Virus record (IMG/VR): IMGVR_UViG_3300030103_004662
Location: 1-21,465 of that record
DNA length: 21,465 nucleotides
Direction: 5' to 3' (one strand)
Source: a virus
Below the pieces are notes generated by a model. It made no database searches. It saw only the letters and a program-made list of their open reading frames with translations, and was not told the origin of the DNA. The position numbers and the translations under genes are program-made. Each line of letters begins with the position of its first letter. Within the stretch, counting starts at the first letter, position 1. Shown piece by piece: positions 5,815 to 15,215 of the stretch.

Positions 5815-6415
5815 GAACATTCGTTCATATTTTACACACCAGAAATATACATTTTTTGATACCCCGGAGAAAAAACTCAACATTAATATAATAGGTGTAC
5901 GACGGGATAACCAGGGCACTAATACTTTTGACGATTATATGTTAGTAATGTACCGAGACGGGAAAAATATGGTGCACCACTGCTACCCAATTACTACCGA
6001 CCCTGGAAAGTATTGGCTTCTCAATCCTTCAAATCCCAAAGGAACCGCCATTTTAGCCCCAGGTCAATATCCAGGCGGATGGCAACTAGGAAAACATCAA
6101 GGAAAATACGAAGCACTGGTACAAAGAAAGCCAGTCAAGGTTTACCGAGACAATACTAAAGATGAAATTATTGACTATGGGAGCATGACAACTTTGATTG
6201 ATGAAGGGTATTTTGGTATTAACATTCACCGAAGCAACCCTTATGATGAATCCTATGTTGTCAACCGATGGTCGGCAGGTTGTCAGGTGTTTAAACGTAT
6301 TGAAGATTATAATAAATTTATGGAAATATGCAAGGCTTCTGCTAACATTTATGGTAATGGGTTTACCTATACCTTGATTCACGAGAAAGATTTGCGACAT
6401 CACCTCAACCAATAA
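5705..6415 (+). CDS. L,D-transpeptidase (YkuD)-like phage protein
   Basis: Up to 236 residues. The fold signature is Gly-Ile-Asn-Ile-His175 followed by Trp-Ser-Ala-Gly-Cys193-Gln-Val-Phe, the His...Ser-x-Gly-Cys arrangement of YkuD catalytic domains; the upstream Thr-Asp-Pro-Gly-Lys-Tyr and Ile-Leu-Ala-Pro-Gly-Gln-Tyr motifs fit phage members that remodel or cut peptidoglycan cross-links. Recognisable sequence begins only near residue 34. No ATG is available near there: the frame begins with TTG 5705 (GGAG at 5691), which overlaps the previous gene by 110 bases. Either this TTG is used, giving a Leu-rich then Pro-rich leader, or the domain is reached by +1 frameshifting from the previous gene. 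It could be a virion-borne wall enzyme or part of lysis. Confidence 0.75.
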   Translation: MLTHLLNLLASLLQRIPQKATLPPAPPKTLVEILTPENIRSYFTHQKYTFFDTPEKKLNINIIGVRRDNQGTNTFDDYMLVMYRDGKNMVHHCYPITTDPGKYWLLNPSNPKGTAILAPGQYPGGWQLGKHQGKYEALVQRKPVKVYRDNTKDEIIDYGSMTTLIDEGYFGINIHRSNPYDESYVVNRWSAGCQVFKRIEDYNKFMEICKASANIYGNGFTYTLIHEKDLRHHLNQ

Positions 6416-6458
6416 CTACTTATAGATAGCCCTGTGTTTATAAAAGGAGAAACAACCA

Positions 6459-6926
6459 ATGGCAAAATATCAAATTTCCAAAAAGCGGTTGGCAGAAATT
6501 ATCAAAGAAGAATATGAAAGTATTCTGGCTGAAACCAGCGACGTTACAACCGAAAAGCTGACCCTGGACCAACTTGAAATTGACGAGGAAGACCTAGAAG
6601 AGGGTTACATGGATGCACTTGACCGCTCCCGAGAAGAAGAAGAGCGTCAAAGGAGCTATGACTATGATGCTCGTGAGCGTGAAAGAAAAAGAAATCAGGC
6701 TGCCGGACGCACAGGCGTTGGCACTCGGATGGGCGGCTCTTATGCCAAGAAACGCTTTGCGGGATTTAACCGTGACGAGGATGGACCTAAGCCCGATTAT
6801 CTTGATTTAGATAAAGACGGCAACAAGAAAGAACCAATGAAAAAGGCTGCAAAAGATAAGAAAATGAACAAGGAATCTCTCAAATCCATTCGCCAACTTA
6901 TTATGCAAGAACTTAAGAACCTGTAG
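6459..6926 (+). CDS. Highly charged protein with EF-hand-like loop
   Basis: A 155-residue protein starting at ATG 6459 after AAAGGAG. Residues 5-24 form an amphipathic helix with Lys-Arg-Leu-Ala-Glu-Ile-Ile-Lys-Glu-Glu, a leader seen on many marine-phage proteins. The middle (55-85) is dominated by Arg, Glu and Tyr. Near residue 117 is Leu-Asp-Leu-Asp-Lys-Asp-Gly-Asn-Lys-Lys-Glu-Pro-Met, a DxDxDG loop resembling an EF-hand calcium site, followed by a Lys-rich run and a closing helix (Ile-Arg-Gln-Leu-Ile-Met-Gln-Glu-Leu). Helices at both ends flanking disordered charge is the same plan as the protein at 3771. Calcium binding and virion association are inferences. Confidence 0.7.
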   Translation: MAKYQISKKRLAEIIKEEYESILAETSDVTTEKLTLDQLEIDEEDLEEGYMDALDRSREEEERQRSYDYDARERERKRNQAAGRTGVGTRMGGSYAKKRFAGFNRDEDGPKPDYLDLDKDGNKKEPMKKAAKDKKMNKESLKSIRQLIMQELKNL

Positions 6927-6928
6927 GT

Positions 6929-8470
6929 ATGACCTTGGAACCGCATCAGATGGACGCTCTCTATGGGAGTCCTTCCATTCACGACGAATTCTCCCGCAAA
7001 GTGCGAGAACTAGATAGACGACTTCAGATGAATGGTCTAGCTTATCGTGACTGGGAGACCCTCAACGACCGACAACACGACATCTTTACTAATAACTTAT
7101 TTTTAGATGGCGAGTGTGCTACAAGTGTTGATGACTATGTGAAAGGAGCAGTCAACTCCTGCGGATGCCCAGACACAGAGGAAGAGCTACACCATCACTC
7201 CCCAGTTCTGATGAGGGAAATAGAAAAACAACAAGACATGCTCCCCGACATGAAAGTCAAGATTGGGGAAAGTTTAGATAATCTAAACGAGACTATCGAT
7301 TTACTTTTAGAAAATATAATGTTGTCTGAAATTTCTGCTCCGACCTTTGGGTTGGGCATGGACCTTCCTGATTTTGATGGAGGATTGCAGCCCAACCAGT
7401 TTGATGTTGAATTTTCGGAGAGTGCCATTGCTGCCGCCCAAGCAGCTTTCCAGACGTTTGACCCACCCGAAGATGCAGCGCCTCCTACGCCAGCGGATAC
7501 TAAGGCAACAACTAGCGAGCGCCAGGAGAGAGCTTTTGTTGATACGGTGAATGGTCTAGTGAAAGAGGGCGGAGCAATCAATGTAGCCTTTGGTGGCAAT
7601 GATGTTATCTTAAAAGGCATTACAAATGCTGGAAAGGTAGAGGGAAGGGCTCCTAATGGGAACGAGCCCTACATAGATGTGATTCTGAGCACTAAAAGCG
7701 GCGACGAAAGCATTTCTATGAAGGGGTTGAGTTCCCCATCTCTTGGTTCTGGCGGCGCTTCGGGTATAGAAAAAATACTACCAGGCTTCCTGAGGGATGT
7801 TATCCCTCCGGTTGTCGAACGATTTAAAGAAGCCGGCGTAAAAGATGGCTCTTGGATTGCCAAAGGAAAAACAAGGAAACGCATTCTGGAGTTGATGCAG
7901 GTTTGGGCGCAAAAAAACTACCCAGATTCTCAAGTAGTGCTTGTTTATCCATCAGAAGGTAAAGAGGTTGACTTGTTTTCTGTTGACCCTGGAAACGCTG
8001 CTACTTATCCTGATTATCTTGGGGCAACCTCCGTCAAGGAGCGCCCTGATGGTACAATTGCAATTATAAATAATACAACTGCCGATGCCGTGTCCCCCCA
8101 AGATTCCTATTTTGTTATCGAGGACCAGAAAATTCTTCGCCGTCTCTTGGCAGGAGATGAGCACATGGGCGGTCCTATCGATTATGTCTATGTGGGACCC
8201 ATGGACTTTAATTCTTCTTTTGACCCCGAAACCAGAACACTTTTGGTAGAAGGAGCAAAACTATTCACGATAGATGCTATGATAGAAGAATATGATAACA
8301 TTTATTTGCGAGTGCGGAAGCGCCGCATTGATAATCCCTTTGATTCCGAAAAGCAACACTCTATTTTAGGAAAAGCCATGTTCGGCAAGGGCTTTTGGTC
8401 AAGAGAAAGCGGAGCCAGGATTGTTCTGTCTCCGACTGTGCCTAAACGAGGTCCCGTTGGTGCGATATAA
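6929..8470 (+). CDS. Large unknown phage protein (513 aa)
   Basis: A 513-residue protein starting at ATG 6929, two bases after the previous stop; the ribosome binding site is weak, so coupling is likely. I see three parts: a helical N-terminal region (1-130) with Cys-Gly-Cys and His-His-His; an Ala/Pro-rich linker (about 165-195); and a C-terminal alpha/beta region. In the last, Tyr-Ile-Asp-Val-Ile-Leu followed by Ser-Ile-Ser-Met-Lys-Gly resembles the D...xK core of PD-(D/E)XK nuclease folds, but the key acidic residue before Lys is Met or Ser, so I do not claim a nuclease. A Gly/Ser loop follows (Pro-Ser-Leu-Gly-Ser-Gly-Gly). Function unknown; it ends the probable structural block. Confidence 0.75.
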   Translation: MTLEPHQMDALYGSPSIHDEFSRKVRELDRRLQMNGLAYRDWETLNDRQHDIFTNNLFLDGECATSVDDYVKGAVNSCGCPDTEEELHHHSPVLMREIEKQQDMLPDMKVKIGESLDNLNETIDLLLENIMLSEISAPTFGLGMDLPDFDGGLQPNQFDVEFSESAIAAAQAAFQTFDPPEDAAPPTPADTKATTSERQERAFVDTVNGLVKEGGAINVAFGGNDVILKGITNAGKVEGRAPNGNEPYIDVILSTKSGDESISMKGLSSPSLGSGGASGIEKILPGFLRDVIPPVVERFKEAGVKDGSWIAKGKTRKRILELMQVWAQKNYPDSQVVLVYPSEGKEVDLFSVDPGNAATYPDYLGATSVKERPDGTIAIINNTTADAVSPQDSYFVIEDQKILRRLLAGDEHMGGPIDYVYVGPMDFNSSFDPETRTLLVEGAKLFTIDAMIEEYDNIYLRVRKRRIDNPFDSEKQHSILGKAMFGKGFWSRESGARIVLSPTVPKRGPVGAI

Positions 8471-8494
8471 TAGGATATCAGAAAGCGAGGGCTA

Positions 8495-11003
<2,509 letters not shown>

Positions 11004-11049
11004 AAACACAAGTCTAGCGACTAATTAGAACAGTCGGTTACATCACTTA

Positions 11050-11080
11050 GGACCAGTATTATTTGTGCTGGTCCTTTTTT
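11050..11080 (+). terminator. Rho-independent terminator after groEL
   Basis: GGACCAG (11050-11056) and CTGGTCC (11068-11074) form a perfect 7-bp stem with an 11-base loop, followed by six T residues (11075-11080). It ends the groEL transcript 46 bases after the stop codon. The next gene starts at 11097 with no obvious promoter in between, so partial read-through is likely. Confidence 0.88.
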
Positions 11081-11096
11081 GTTTGGAGCGCTTCTG

Positions 11097-11555
11097 ATGA
11101 GTGACGAAATTCTTAAAATTGTTTTAGAAAAAGTCGAGAAAGTCGAAAGTAAAATATCTAATGCCAAGTCAATGAACGGTGGCTTTGATAAGTTGATGAC
11201 CGAAGTCGAGCACATCAAAGAAACTCAGTCGGATATTCTTGATGGAGTTCGAGGAGTTAAACAAAATCTTTATGAGCCAGACTCAGGTTTGTTTAGTAGA
11301 GTAAAAGAACTAGAGACTGAATCAGAGAGACGCAAAGAGTTCATTATAGAATCTAAACCTGCCCTAGAGTTCTCTAAAGAACTTGCGGTATGGAAGCGCC
11401 AAGCCGATAAAGACCTAGCCGACTTTGAAAAACTTCAGATAGAGTTTGCCAAACTTCAGGATTGGAAAGATGGAGCCCAGAAAGTTATTTGGCTCATAGC
11501 TACTGCCGCTGGTGGTATGTGGGTGAAGCACTTTATGGACTTGATGATGAAATGA
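11097..11555 (+). CDS. Coiled-coil protein with C-terminal membrane anchor
   Basis: A 152-residue protein; ATG 11097 has GGAG 8 bases upstream and lies just past the terminator (an in-frame TTG at 11079 sits in the T-tract and is unlikely). Long helices dominate (Val-Leu-Glu-Lys-Val-Glu-Lys-Val at the start; Leu-Phe-Ser-Arg-Val-Lys-Glu-Leu-Glu near the centre), with a Tyr-Glu-Pro-Asp-Ser-Gly-Leu-Phe break typical of XhlA-like phage proteins. About residues 129-145 are a single hydrophobic segment (Val-Ile-Trp-Leu-Ile-Ala-Thr-Ala-Ala-Gly-Gly-Met). A lysis-accessory or membrane-scaffold role is plausible. The stop overlaps the next gene (ATGA). Confidence 0.7.
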   Translation: MSDEILKIVLEKVEKVESKISNAKSMNGGFDKLMTEVEHIKETQSDILDGVRGVKQNLYEPDSGLFSRVKELETESERRKEFIIESKPALEFSKELAVWKRQADKDLADFEKLQIEFAKLQDWKDGAQKVIWLIATAAGGMWVKHFMDLMMK

Positions 11556-11686
11556 TAGGTTTTATCATAGGAGCGATTATATTTTCTATTCCCACGATAT
11601 ACTATCGTATCAAACTAAAGCAATGTAAAGCGGAGAAAAAGAAAATAGTCAAGAACGCTTGGCAATGGCAAAGCTGGGGCGAGTAA
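11552..11686 (+). CDS. Mini membrane protein (44 aa)
   Basis: A 44-residue protein whose ATG 11552 overlaps the previous stop as ATGA. Residues 1-18 are a hydrophobic segment (Ile-Gly-Phe-Ile-Ile-Gly-Ala-Ile-Ile-Phe-Ser), then a Lys-rich cytoplasmic-type tail and a Trp-Gln-Trp-Gln-Ser-Trp ending. The layout, next to the membrane-anchored coiled coil, suggests a small phage membrane effector or lysis accessory such as a holin-like or spanin-like partner, but it is too short to assign. Its stop overlaps the thermonuclease start (TAATG). Confidence 0.6.
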   Translation: MIGFIIGAIIFSIPTIYYRIKLKQCKAEKKKIVKNAWQWQSWGE

Positions 11687-12012
11687 TGTACGAGTACAGA
11701 GCAACCGTAACTAAGGTTTATGACGGCGATACCATCACTGTAGATTTTGACCTAGGGTTCGGGATTGTGCTAAAGAAGCAGACCATCCGCCTGTTCGGTA
11801 TCAACACCCCAGAGGTAAGAGGACCAGAGAAAGCCAATGGGATTATTTCCCGTGATGCCCTCCGCCAAAGAATACTTGATAAGCAAGTCATTATTAAGAC
11901 TTCCAAAGACAAGAAAGGAAAGTATGGCAGGTGGCTTGGCGAGGTTTTTGTGGAAGATGAAAATATAAATCAATGGCTCATTTCCGAAGGCTACGCAATA
12001 AAATATAAATAA
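11686..12012 (+). CDS. Staphylococcal-nuclease-like thermonuclease
   Basis: A 108-residue OB-fold nuclease of the SNase family, which hydrolyses DNA and RNA phosphodiesters with calcium. ATG 11686 (TAATG overlap) is chosen because family members start close to Tyr-x-Tyr-x-Ala-x-Val; in-frame ATG 11665 and TTG 11659 give only a short extra leader. Tyr-Asp-Gly-Asp-Thr-Ile (12-17), Arg35 and Glu43 in Ile-Arg-Leu-Phe-Gly-Ile-Asn-Thr-Pro-Glu, and Arg82 in Tyr-Gly-Arg-Trp-Leu supply the three catalytic residues of S. aureus nuclease. There is no signal peptide, so it is probably cytoplasmic; roles in host DNA breakdown or recombination are inference. Confidence 0.9.
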   Translation: MYEYRATVTKVYDGDTITVDFDLGFGIVLKKQTIRLFGINTPEVRGPEKANGIISRDALRQRILDKQVIIKTSKDKKGKYGRWLGEVFVEDENINQWLISEGYAIKYK

Positions 12013-12015
12013 AGC

Positions 12016-12063
12016 TTGACCTACCCTAGATGTATGATACTATACATATGTAAGGGAGAGAGA
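12016..12063 (+). promoter_or_regulatory. Promoter plus leader, copy 1 of a repeated module
   Basis: TTGACC (12016-12021), a 16-base spacer and TACTAT (12038-12043) with an upstream TGA (extended -10), followed by a leader containing CATATGTAAGGGAGAGAG (from 12045) that ends in the ribosome binding site of the gene at 12066. The same leader, almost base for base, and the same promoter architecture occur at 21109-21157, so this is a duplicated expression cassette. No terminator separates it from the thermonuclease gene. Confidence 0.75.
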
Positions 12064-12065
12064 TA

Positions 12066-12701
12066 ATGTCCTACTGGCACCAGATGTATCCCCGCCGCCA
12101 AAAGGCTGAACGAGTTGAGCTTGATAACGGCGCTGCCCGCTTTGAGTCCTTGATGGCTAAAGACCTATCCGAGCGTGACCGCAAGTTTGCCGAGTCGCTC
12201 CAGAATCAGTTCAATGACCAGGGCAAGTTGTCTCCAAAACAAGTCGAGTGCGTTGAGAAAATGGAGCAACGCTACTCCCCAGCATCTGTGTTGAAGCGTG
12301 AGCGCTGGGCTCAGTCCTACAAGGGTGAGCACCGTGAGGTTGCCATTATCTGTGCTCGCTACTACCGCACTACCAGCTACTTCCGTGACCTTGCCACCAA
12401 GGTTCTTTTGGATGAGGACTTTGTTCCTACCGAAAAACAGTTCAACGCCCTGACCAAAAACAAGTATGCCAAGAAGGCTATTGCTGCTGCTACCGAACCG
12501 CCTGCCTTCCCTGTCGGCACGCTCGCCAAGGTGCGTGCTAACTACAACTTGGTTCAGAAGCCACACCTTCACAACCAGATTGGTCTGGTGGTTGCCAACC
12601 ACCCCATCGGGCTCTATGCCTCGTCAACCATCCTTGTAAATGGCGAACAAGTCAAGCTCGAAGACCGCTGCCTGAAAGCTGCGGCAAAGAAAAAGAAATA
12701 A
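12066..12701 (+). CDS. Unknown protein with C-terminal SH3-like domain
   Basis: A 211-residue basic protein driven by the module at 12016. Residues 25-70 are helical with Lys-Asp-Leu-Ser-Glu-Arg-Asp-Arg-Lys-Phe-Ala-Glu-Ser-Leu and Leu-Ser-Pro-Lys-Gln; 90-140 contain Cys-Ala-Arg-Tyr-Tyr and Phe-Val-Pro-Thr-Glu-Lys-Gln. From 148 on, Phe-Pro-Val-Gly-Thr-Leu-Ala-Lys-Val and Gly-Leu-Val-Val-Ala form a domain like the stand-alone SH3-like proteins of this window. It ends in Lys-Lys-Lys-Lys. Codons for Arg are mostly CGT and CGC, more uniform than in neighbours, which fits strong expression. A nucleic-acid-binding role is likely but unproven. Confidence 0.72.
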   Translation: MSYWHQMYPRRQKAERVELDNGAARFESLMAKDLSERDRKFAESLQNQFNDQGKLSPKQVECVEKMEQRYSPASVLKRERWAQSYKGEHREVAIICARYYRTTSYFRDLATKVLLDEDFVPTEKQFNALTKNKYAKKAIAAATEPPAFPVGTLAKVRANYNLVQKPHLHNQIGLVVANHPIGLYASSTILVNGEQVKLEDRCLKAAAKKKK

Positions 12702-12702
12702 C

Positions 12703-12731
12703 TTAACAAAATCTCAATAATGAGACATAAT
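12703..12731 (+). promoter_or_regulatory. Promoter with palindrome in the spacer
   Basis: TTAACA (12703-12708), a 17-base spacer and CATAAT (12726-12731) sit in the 52-base gap after 12701. The spacer contains a perfect inverted repeat, TCTCA (12712-12716) and TGAGA (12721-12725) around ATAA, a natural position for a repressor operator. A strong ribosome binding site (AAGGAGGA) follows before ATG 12754. Confidence 0.6.
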
Positions 12732-12753
12732 CCTAGTAAGGAGGATTTCGTAT

Positions 12754-13128
12754 ATGCGAGCAACAATTAGTTTTGAGACTGACGTAGACCAAGTAGAAGG
12801 CACTATGGCAGTTGTAGCATGTTCAGAGGAGCACAACCTTCGTGCTGCTGCTGACATTTTGTCCAACTATACTGTCTTAGATGGAAGTTTGCTGGATGCG
12901 ATAACGGAAGTCTTGAGGCTGCTGGACATGTCTATGACACAACTTCAGCAGTATCGCAGTATGTTGATTAGTTTTGAAAAGGCGAAGTATGAGACCATAC
13001 TGCCTACGTCCGACCCCGCTCCGGTTGCCGTACAGTCGTCCCCAGCGCAACGCTTAGGTTTTGATAAATTTATGGACAAGCTAGCCACTGAGGAGGATGA
13101 GGATGCCCCCGATACTGAAGAAGGGTGA
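12754..13128 (+). CDS. Unknown helical protein with acidic tail
   Basis: A 124-residue protein starting at ATG 12754 with its own promoter and AAGGAGGA. An N-terminal strand (Ala-Thr-Ile-Ser-Phe) and helices (Leu-Leu-Asp-Ala-Ile-Thr-Glu-Val-Leu-Arg-Leu-Leu; Thr-Gln-Leu-Gln-Gln-Tyr-Arg-Ser-Met-Leu) suggest a small folded, probably oligomeric helical domain, followed by a Pro/Ala linker and an acidic end (Glu-Glu-Asp-Glu-Asp). I recognise the general type as a recurrent hypothetical protein of aquatic phages; no function is known. It overlaps the next gene by 26 bases. Confidence 0.68.
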   Translation: MRATISFETDVDQVEGTMAVVACSEEHNLRAAADILSNYTVLDGSLLDAITEVLRLLDMSMTQLQQYRSMLISFEKAKYETILPTSDPAPVAVQSSPAQRLGFDKFMDKLATEEDEDAPDTEEG

Positions 13129-13327
13129 TTTAGTTTATTTACCATCTGATATTATGCTGATTGATAATTTTAGTGTAAAGAAGTGGATTAAGTTGGAAGA
13201 ACCCACACTAGCAGTTATGGTTGAGCCACAAGTTAACGAAGAAGATATATATCACCGAGTCCATGTAATGGGTTCCGAATGGTATGTAAGGACAATAGAT
13301 ACAATGGAGGTAATGTCCCGTGCTTAA
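13103..13327 (+). CDS. Small SH3/KOW-like phage protein (74 aa)
   Basis: A 74-residue protein. ATG 13103 is chosen over ATG 13097 because GGAGG at 13091-13095 is then about 7 bases upstream. The motif Lys-Lys-Gly-Asp-Leu-Val-Tyr-Leu comes at once, then Pro-Thr-Leu-Ala-Val-Met-Val, a His-Arg-Val-His-Val-Met strand and Trp-Tyr-Val. It ends Met-Glu-Val-Met-Ser-Arg-Ala, the conserved tail, whose codons carry GGAGG for the GTG start at 13320. Same family as the tandem run at the left end, now about 12 kb away. Function unknown. Confidence 0.74.
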   Translation: MPPILKKGDLVYLPSDIMLIDNFSVKKWIKLEEPTLAVMVEPQVNEEDIYHRVHVMGSEWYVRTIDTMEVMSRA

Positions 13328-13631
13328 GATTTCTGAAGTTTATAAAAAGCAAACTAAAATATACCGAGAGCGACCCGACGGGTCAGAGTATGCTGAATTT
13401 TCTACTAGGTTTGACACCCGAGAGTGTCTCATTAATCCTGCTTACCTGGTGGCTGTACAGCCGTATGAATTCACCTCGTCAGTGGATATTGAACAACTCG
13501 CAGGTGTTTTTCCGGAAGGAACACAGTTTAGTACTTTTGTTCTAGACGGTAATTCTTTTCGCTCATCTGAAATTATTGTAGTGGGCTCCTTTAGTAAATT
13601 TTGTAGGATGCTGGAGCCTCCTCACTCATGA
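13320..13631 (+). CDS. Unknown beta-rich phage protein (103 aa)
   Basis: A 103-residue protein starting at GTG 13320, overlapping the previous stop, with GGAGG upstream. Ile-Asn-Pro-Ala-Tyr-Leu-Val-Ala-Val-Gln-Pro, Phe-Pro-Glu-Gly, Phe-Val-Leu-Asp-Gly, Phe-Arg-Ser-Ser-Glu-Ile-Ile-Val-Val-Gly-Ser and Phe-Cys-Arg-Met-Leu make a compact beta-rich domain that resembles recurrent phage hypothetical proteins and loosely the FlbD-type fold. No catalytic residues. It ends in ATGA overlap with the next gene, so it is translated with it. Confidence 0.66.
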   Translation: MLKISEVYKKQTKIYRERPDGSEYAEFSTRFDTRECLINPAYLVAVQPYEFTSSVDIEQLAGVFPEGTQFSTFVLDGNSFRSSEIIVVGSFSKFCRMLEPPHS

Positions 13632-14359
13632 GCCTGGCAACGTGGACTGAACTGGTCGAGAATTATTGTGCGGTCAGAAATATATTAAACAGTGATGGAA
13701 GATATGTTCAAAATCCACACTTTGAACAAATGGCATCGAGACGATATAATTATTCTCCTGTCCCAGACCTTGAGAAGTTTCGTTTTGTTTTTCTTAGAGG
13801 GGTTCTCGAAAACTCAACGAACGCCACACTCAGACGAGGAGGAAGATTTATTTGGTGTAAAGACCTCTTGTACGAAGGTAAAATGGAAGACAACCTGCGC
13901 TATCTATCTTTTGCAGTAGACAACGGCTCGAAACGATTTAGTGTTGCTGAGACTAATATTTTGTGTATTCCCTCTAATTGTTACGTCAATAATAATCGTT
14001 ATTTTCGGACCAAAGATAAGACGTTCGCTCCTTTCTCCTCTCCTTTTGGATACAATAACGTGATTGAGAGCCTGGCTCAAAACCATCAGATATCTCCAGA
14101 CGACCTTTTTACACAATTAGATAATGACCGACCTTTTGGACCCGGCTCGCTCGTATCTCCTCGTAAAGGATATTTTTACCCTAACCTCAAAGAAGCCCAG
14201 CCGGTTAGTCTTAGCGACCCCCATCCTTATGGGTTGGTTTTGGGACCATCCCTTCATAATAACCGGGAATCAGGACGGGATTTTTACCGAGTTAGGTTTG
14301 GCAACACTACATATGAAAGAATCCACCCAATACAAATGGAGTTAATAAATGAAGTTTAG
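13628..14359 (+). CDS. Unknown protein with C-terminal SH3-like domain
   Basis: A 243-residue protein starting at ATG 13628 (ATGA overlap). The first 165 residues are unassigned, with several aromatic strands (Phe-Arg-Phe-Val-Phe-Leu; Arg-Phe-Ile-Trp-Cys). Residues 170-243 repeat the small-protein family plan: Phe-Gly-Pro-Gly-Ser-Leu-Val, Tyr-Gly-Leu-Val-Leu-Gly, Phe-Tyr-Arg-Val-Arg-Phe and Ile-His-Pro-Ile-Gln-Met-Glu-Leu-Ile-Asn-Glu. The tail codons ATG GAG again give GGAG for the next gene, glutaredoxin. This fusion, with that at 12066, shows that the domain also occurs as a module. Function unknown. Confidence 0.7.
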   Translation: MSLATWTELVENYCAVRNILNSDGRYVQNPHFEQMASRRYNYSPVPDLEKFRFVFLRGVLENSTNATLRRGGRFIWCKDLLYEGKMEDNLRYLSFAVDNGSKRFSVAETNILCIPSNCYVNNNRYFRTKDKTFAPFSSPFGYNNVIESLAQNHQISPDDLFTQLDNDRPFGPGSLVSPRKGYFYPNLKEAQPVSLSDPHPYGLVLGPSLHNNRESGRDFYRVRFGNTTYERIHPIQMELINEV

Positions 14360-14606
14360 ACTATACACTAAGACAGGCTGCCCTTACTGCCAGATGGCGG
14401 TTCAGCTTTTAGCCGAGCACCAAAAACAGTTTGAGTGTTACGCTATGGATACCCAACCCCAACTCTTGAATGAGATTAAGAGCACTTACAAGTGGGACAC
14501 AGTTCCCATCGTGGTTGAGATTACTGAGGGTAACGAAAAGTTTATAGGGGGGTTTACCGACCTCAAAGAGTATTTAATAAAAGGCAAACAATTACTACAA
14601 GGATAA
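14349..14606 (+). CDS. Glutaredoxin
   Basis: An 85-residue thioredoxin-fold dithiol oxidoreductase. The active site Cys11-Pro-Tyr-Cys14 follows the first strand (Phe-Arg-Leu-Tyr-Thr-Lys-Thr-Gly), the cis-Pro is Pro53 in Thr-Val-Pro-Ile-Val, and Gly-Gly-Phe-Thr-Asp-Leu (67-72) matches the glutathione-site GGxxDL motif. Length is normal for a phage glutaredoxin. Such proteins typically keep ribonucleotide reductase reduced; no reductase gene is in the window, so the partner is unknown. It starts inside the end of the previous gene and precedes the ClpP-like gene by 6 bases. Confidence 0.92.
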   Translation: MKFRLYTKTGCPYCQMAVQLLAEHQKQFECYAMDTQPQLLNEIKSTYKWDTVPIVVEITEGNEKFIGGFTDLKEYLIKGKQLLQG

Positions 14607-14612
14607 AATCTT

Positions 14613-15215
14613 ATGATTTGGACATCACAAATTTCCCCTCTAATCAAAGAGGTTGAATTACGCAAGCCACCTATTATGATTCGAGTTAACAAATTTGATG
14701 AAAAGGCGGCAGCGGACTTTGCTCACAAGATGGCACTAGCGCACAGTACCGGACAAAAAGTTATTCCTATTATCATTGACTCTTATGGGGGTCAGGTATA
14801 TTCCTTGATGTCTATGATTGCGGCGATTGAAGCTGCCGAACTTCCCATCGCTACAATAGTTGAGGGGAAGGCAATGTCTTGCGGGGCAGTGCTGCTGACC
14901 TTTGGCGAGCAAGGGATGAGATTTGCTGACCCTAATGCTACCGTGATGATTCACGATGTGAGTAGCGGGGGTTACGGAAAGATTGAAGAACTCAAAGCCG
15001 ATGTCAAAGAAGCAGAACGCTTGGATGAAAAGATTTTCACAATGATGGCTCGTAACTGCGGAAAGAAAGACGATTACTTCAAGAAAAAGGTTTTTAATAA
15101 AAAACACGCCGACTGGTTTATGGATGCCCAGGAAGCGAAAAAGCATGGACTTGTCAACCACCTTCGAGCACCTAAACTCACAATTAAGGTAGATGTGGAC
15201 ATTGATTTTGAATAA
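14613..15215 (+). CDS. clpP: ClpP-like serine protease
   Basis: A 200-residue ClpP-fold peptidase. Ser89 in Ala-Met-Ser-Cys-Gly-Ala, His114 in Val-Met-Ile-His-Asp and Asp167 in His-Ala-Asp-Trp-Phe match the catalytic triad of bacterial ClpP (Ser97, His122, Asp171 in mature E. coli numbering); Asp-Ser-Tyr-Gly-Gly (56-60) is the oxyanion Gly-Gly loop, Phe-Ala-Asp-Pro-Asn precedes the His strand, and Ala-Lys-Lys-His-Gly-Leu-Val closes the domain. There is no propeptide. It could join host ClpX/ClpA-type unfoldases or act alone; a prohead-protease role is less likely as no capsid genes are adjacent. It lies between glutaredoxin and a wall lytic enzyme. Confidence 0.88.
   Translation: MIWTSQISPLIKEVELRKPPIMIRVNKFDEKAAADFAHKMALAHSTGQKVIPIIIDSYGGQVYSLMSMIAAIEAAELPIATIVEGKAMSCGAVLLTFGEQGMRFADPNATVMIHDVSSGGYGKIEELKADVKEAERLDEKIFTMMARNCGKKDDYFKKKVFNKKHADWFMDAQEAKKHGLVNHLRAPKLTIKVDVDIDFE

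Noticed and set aside
12004-12011. TATAAATA, the exact T4 late-promoter -10 sequence
   Set aside because: It lies in A/T-rich final codons of the thermonuclease gene, is not repeated before other genes here, and a good sigma70-type promoter follows at 12016; chance is likely.
12165-12602. 145-codon minus-strand frame
   Set aside because: Antisense to the well-expressed-looking gene at 12066, whose biased codons open the opposite frame by chance.
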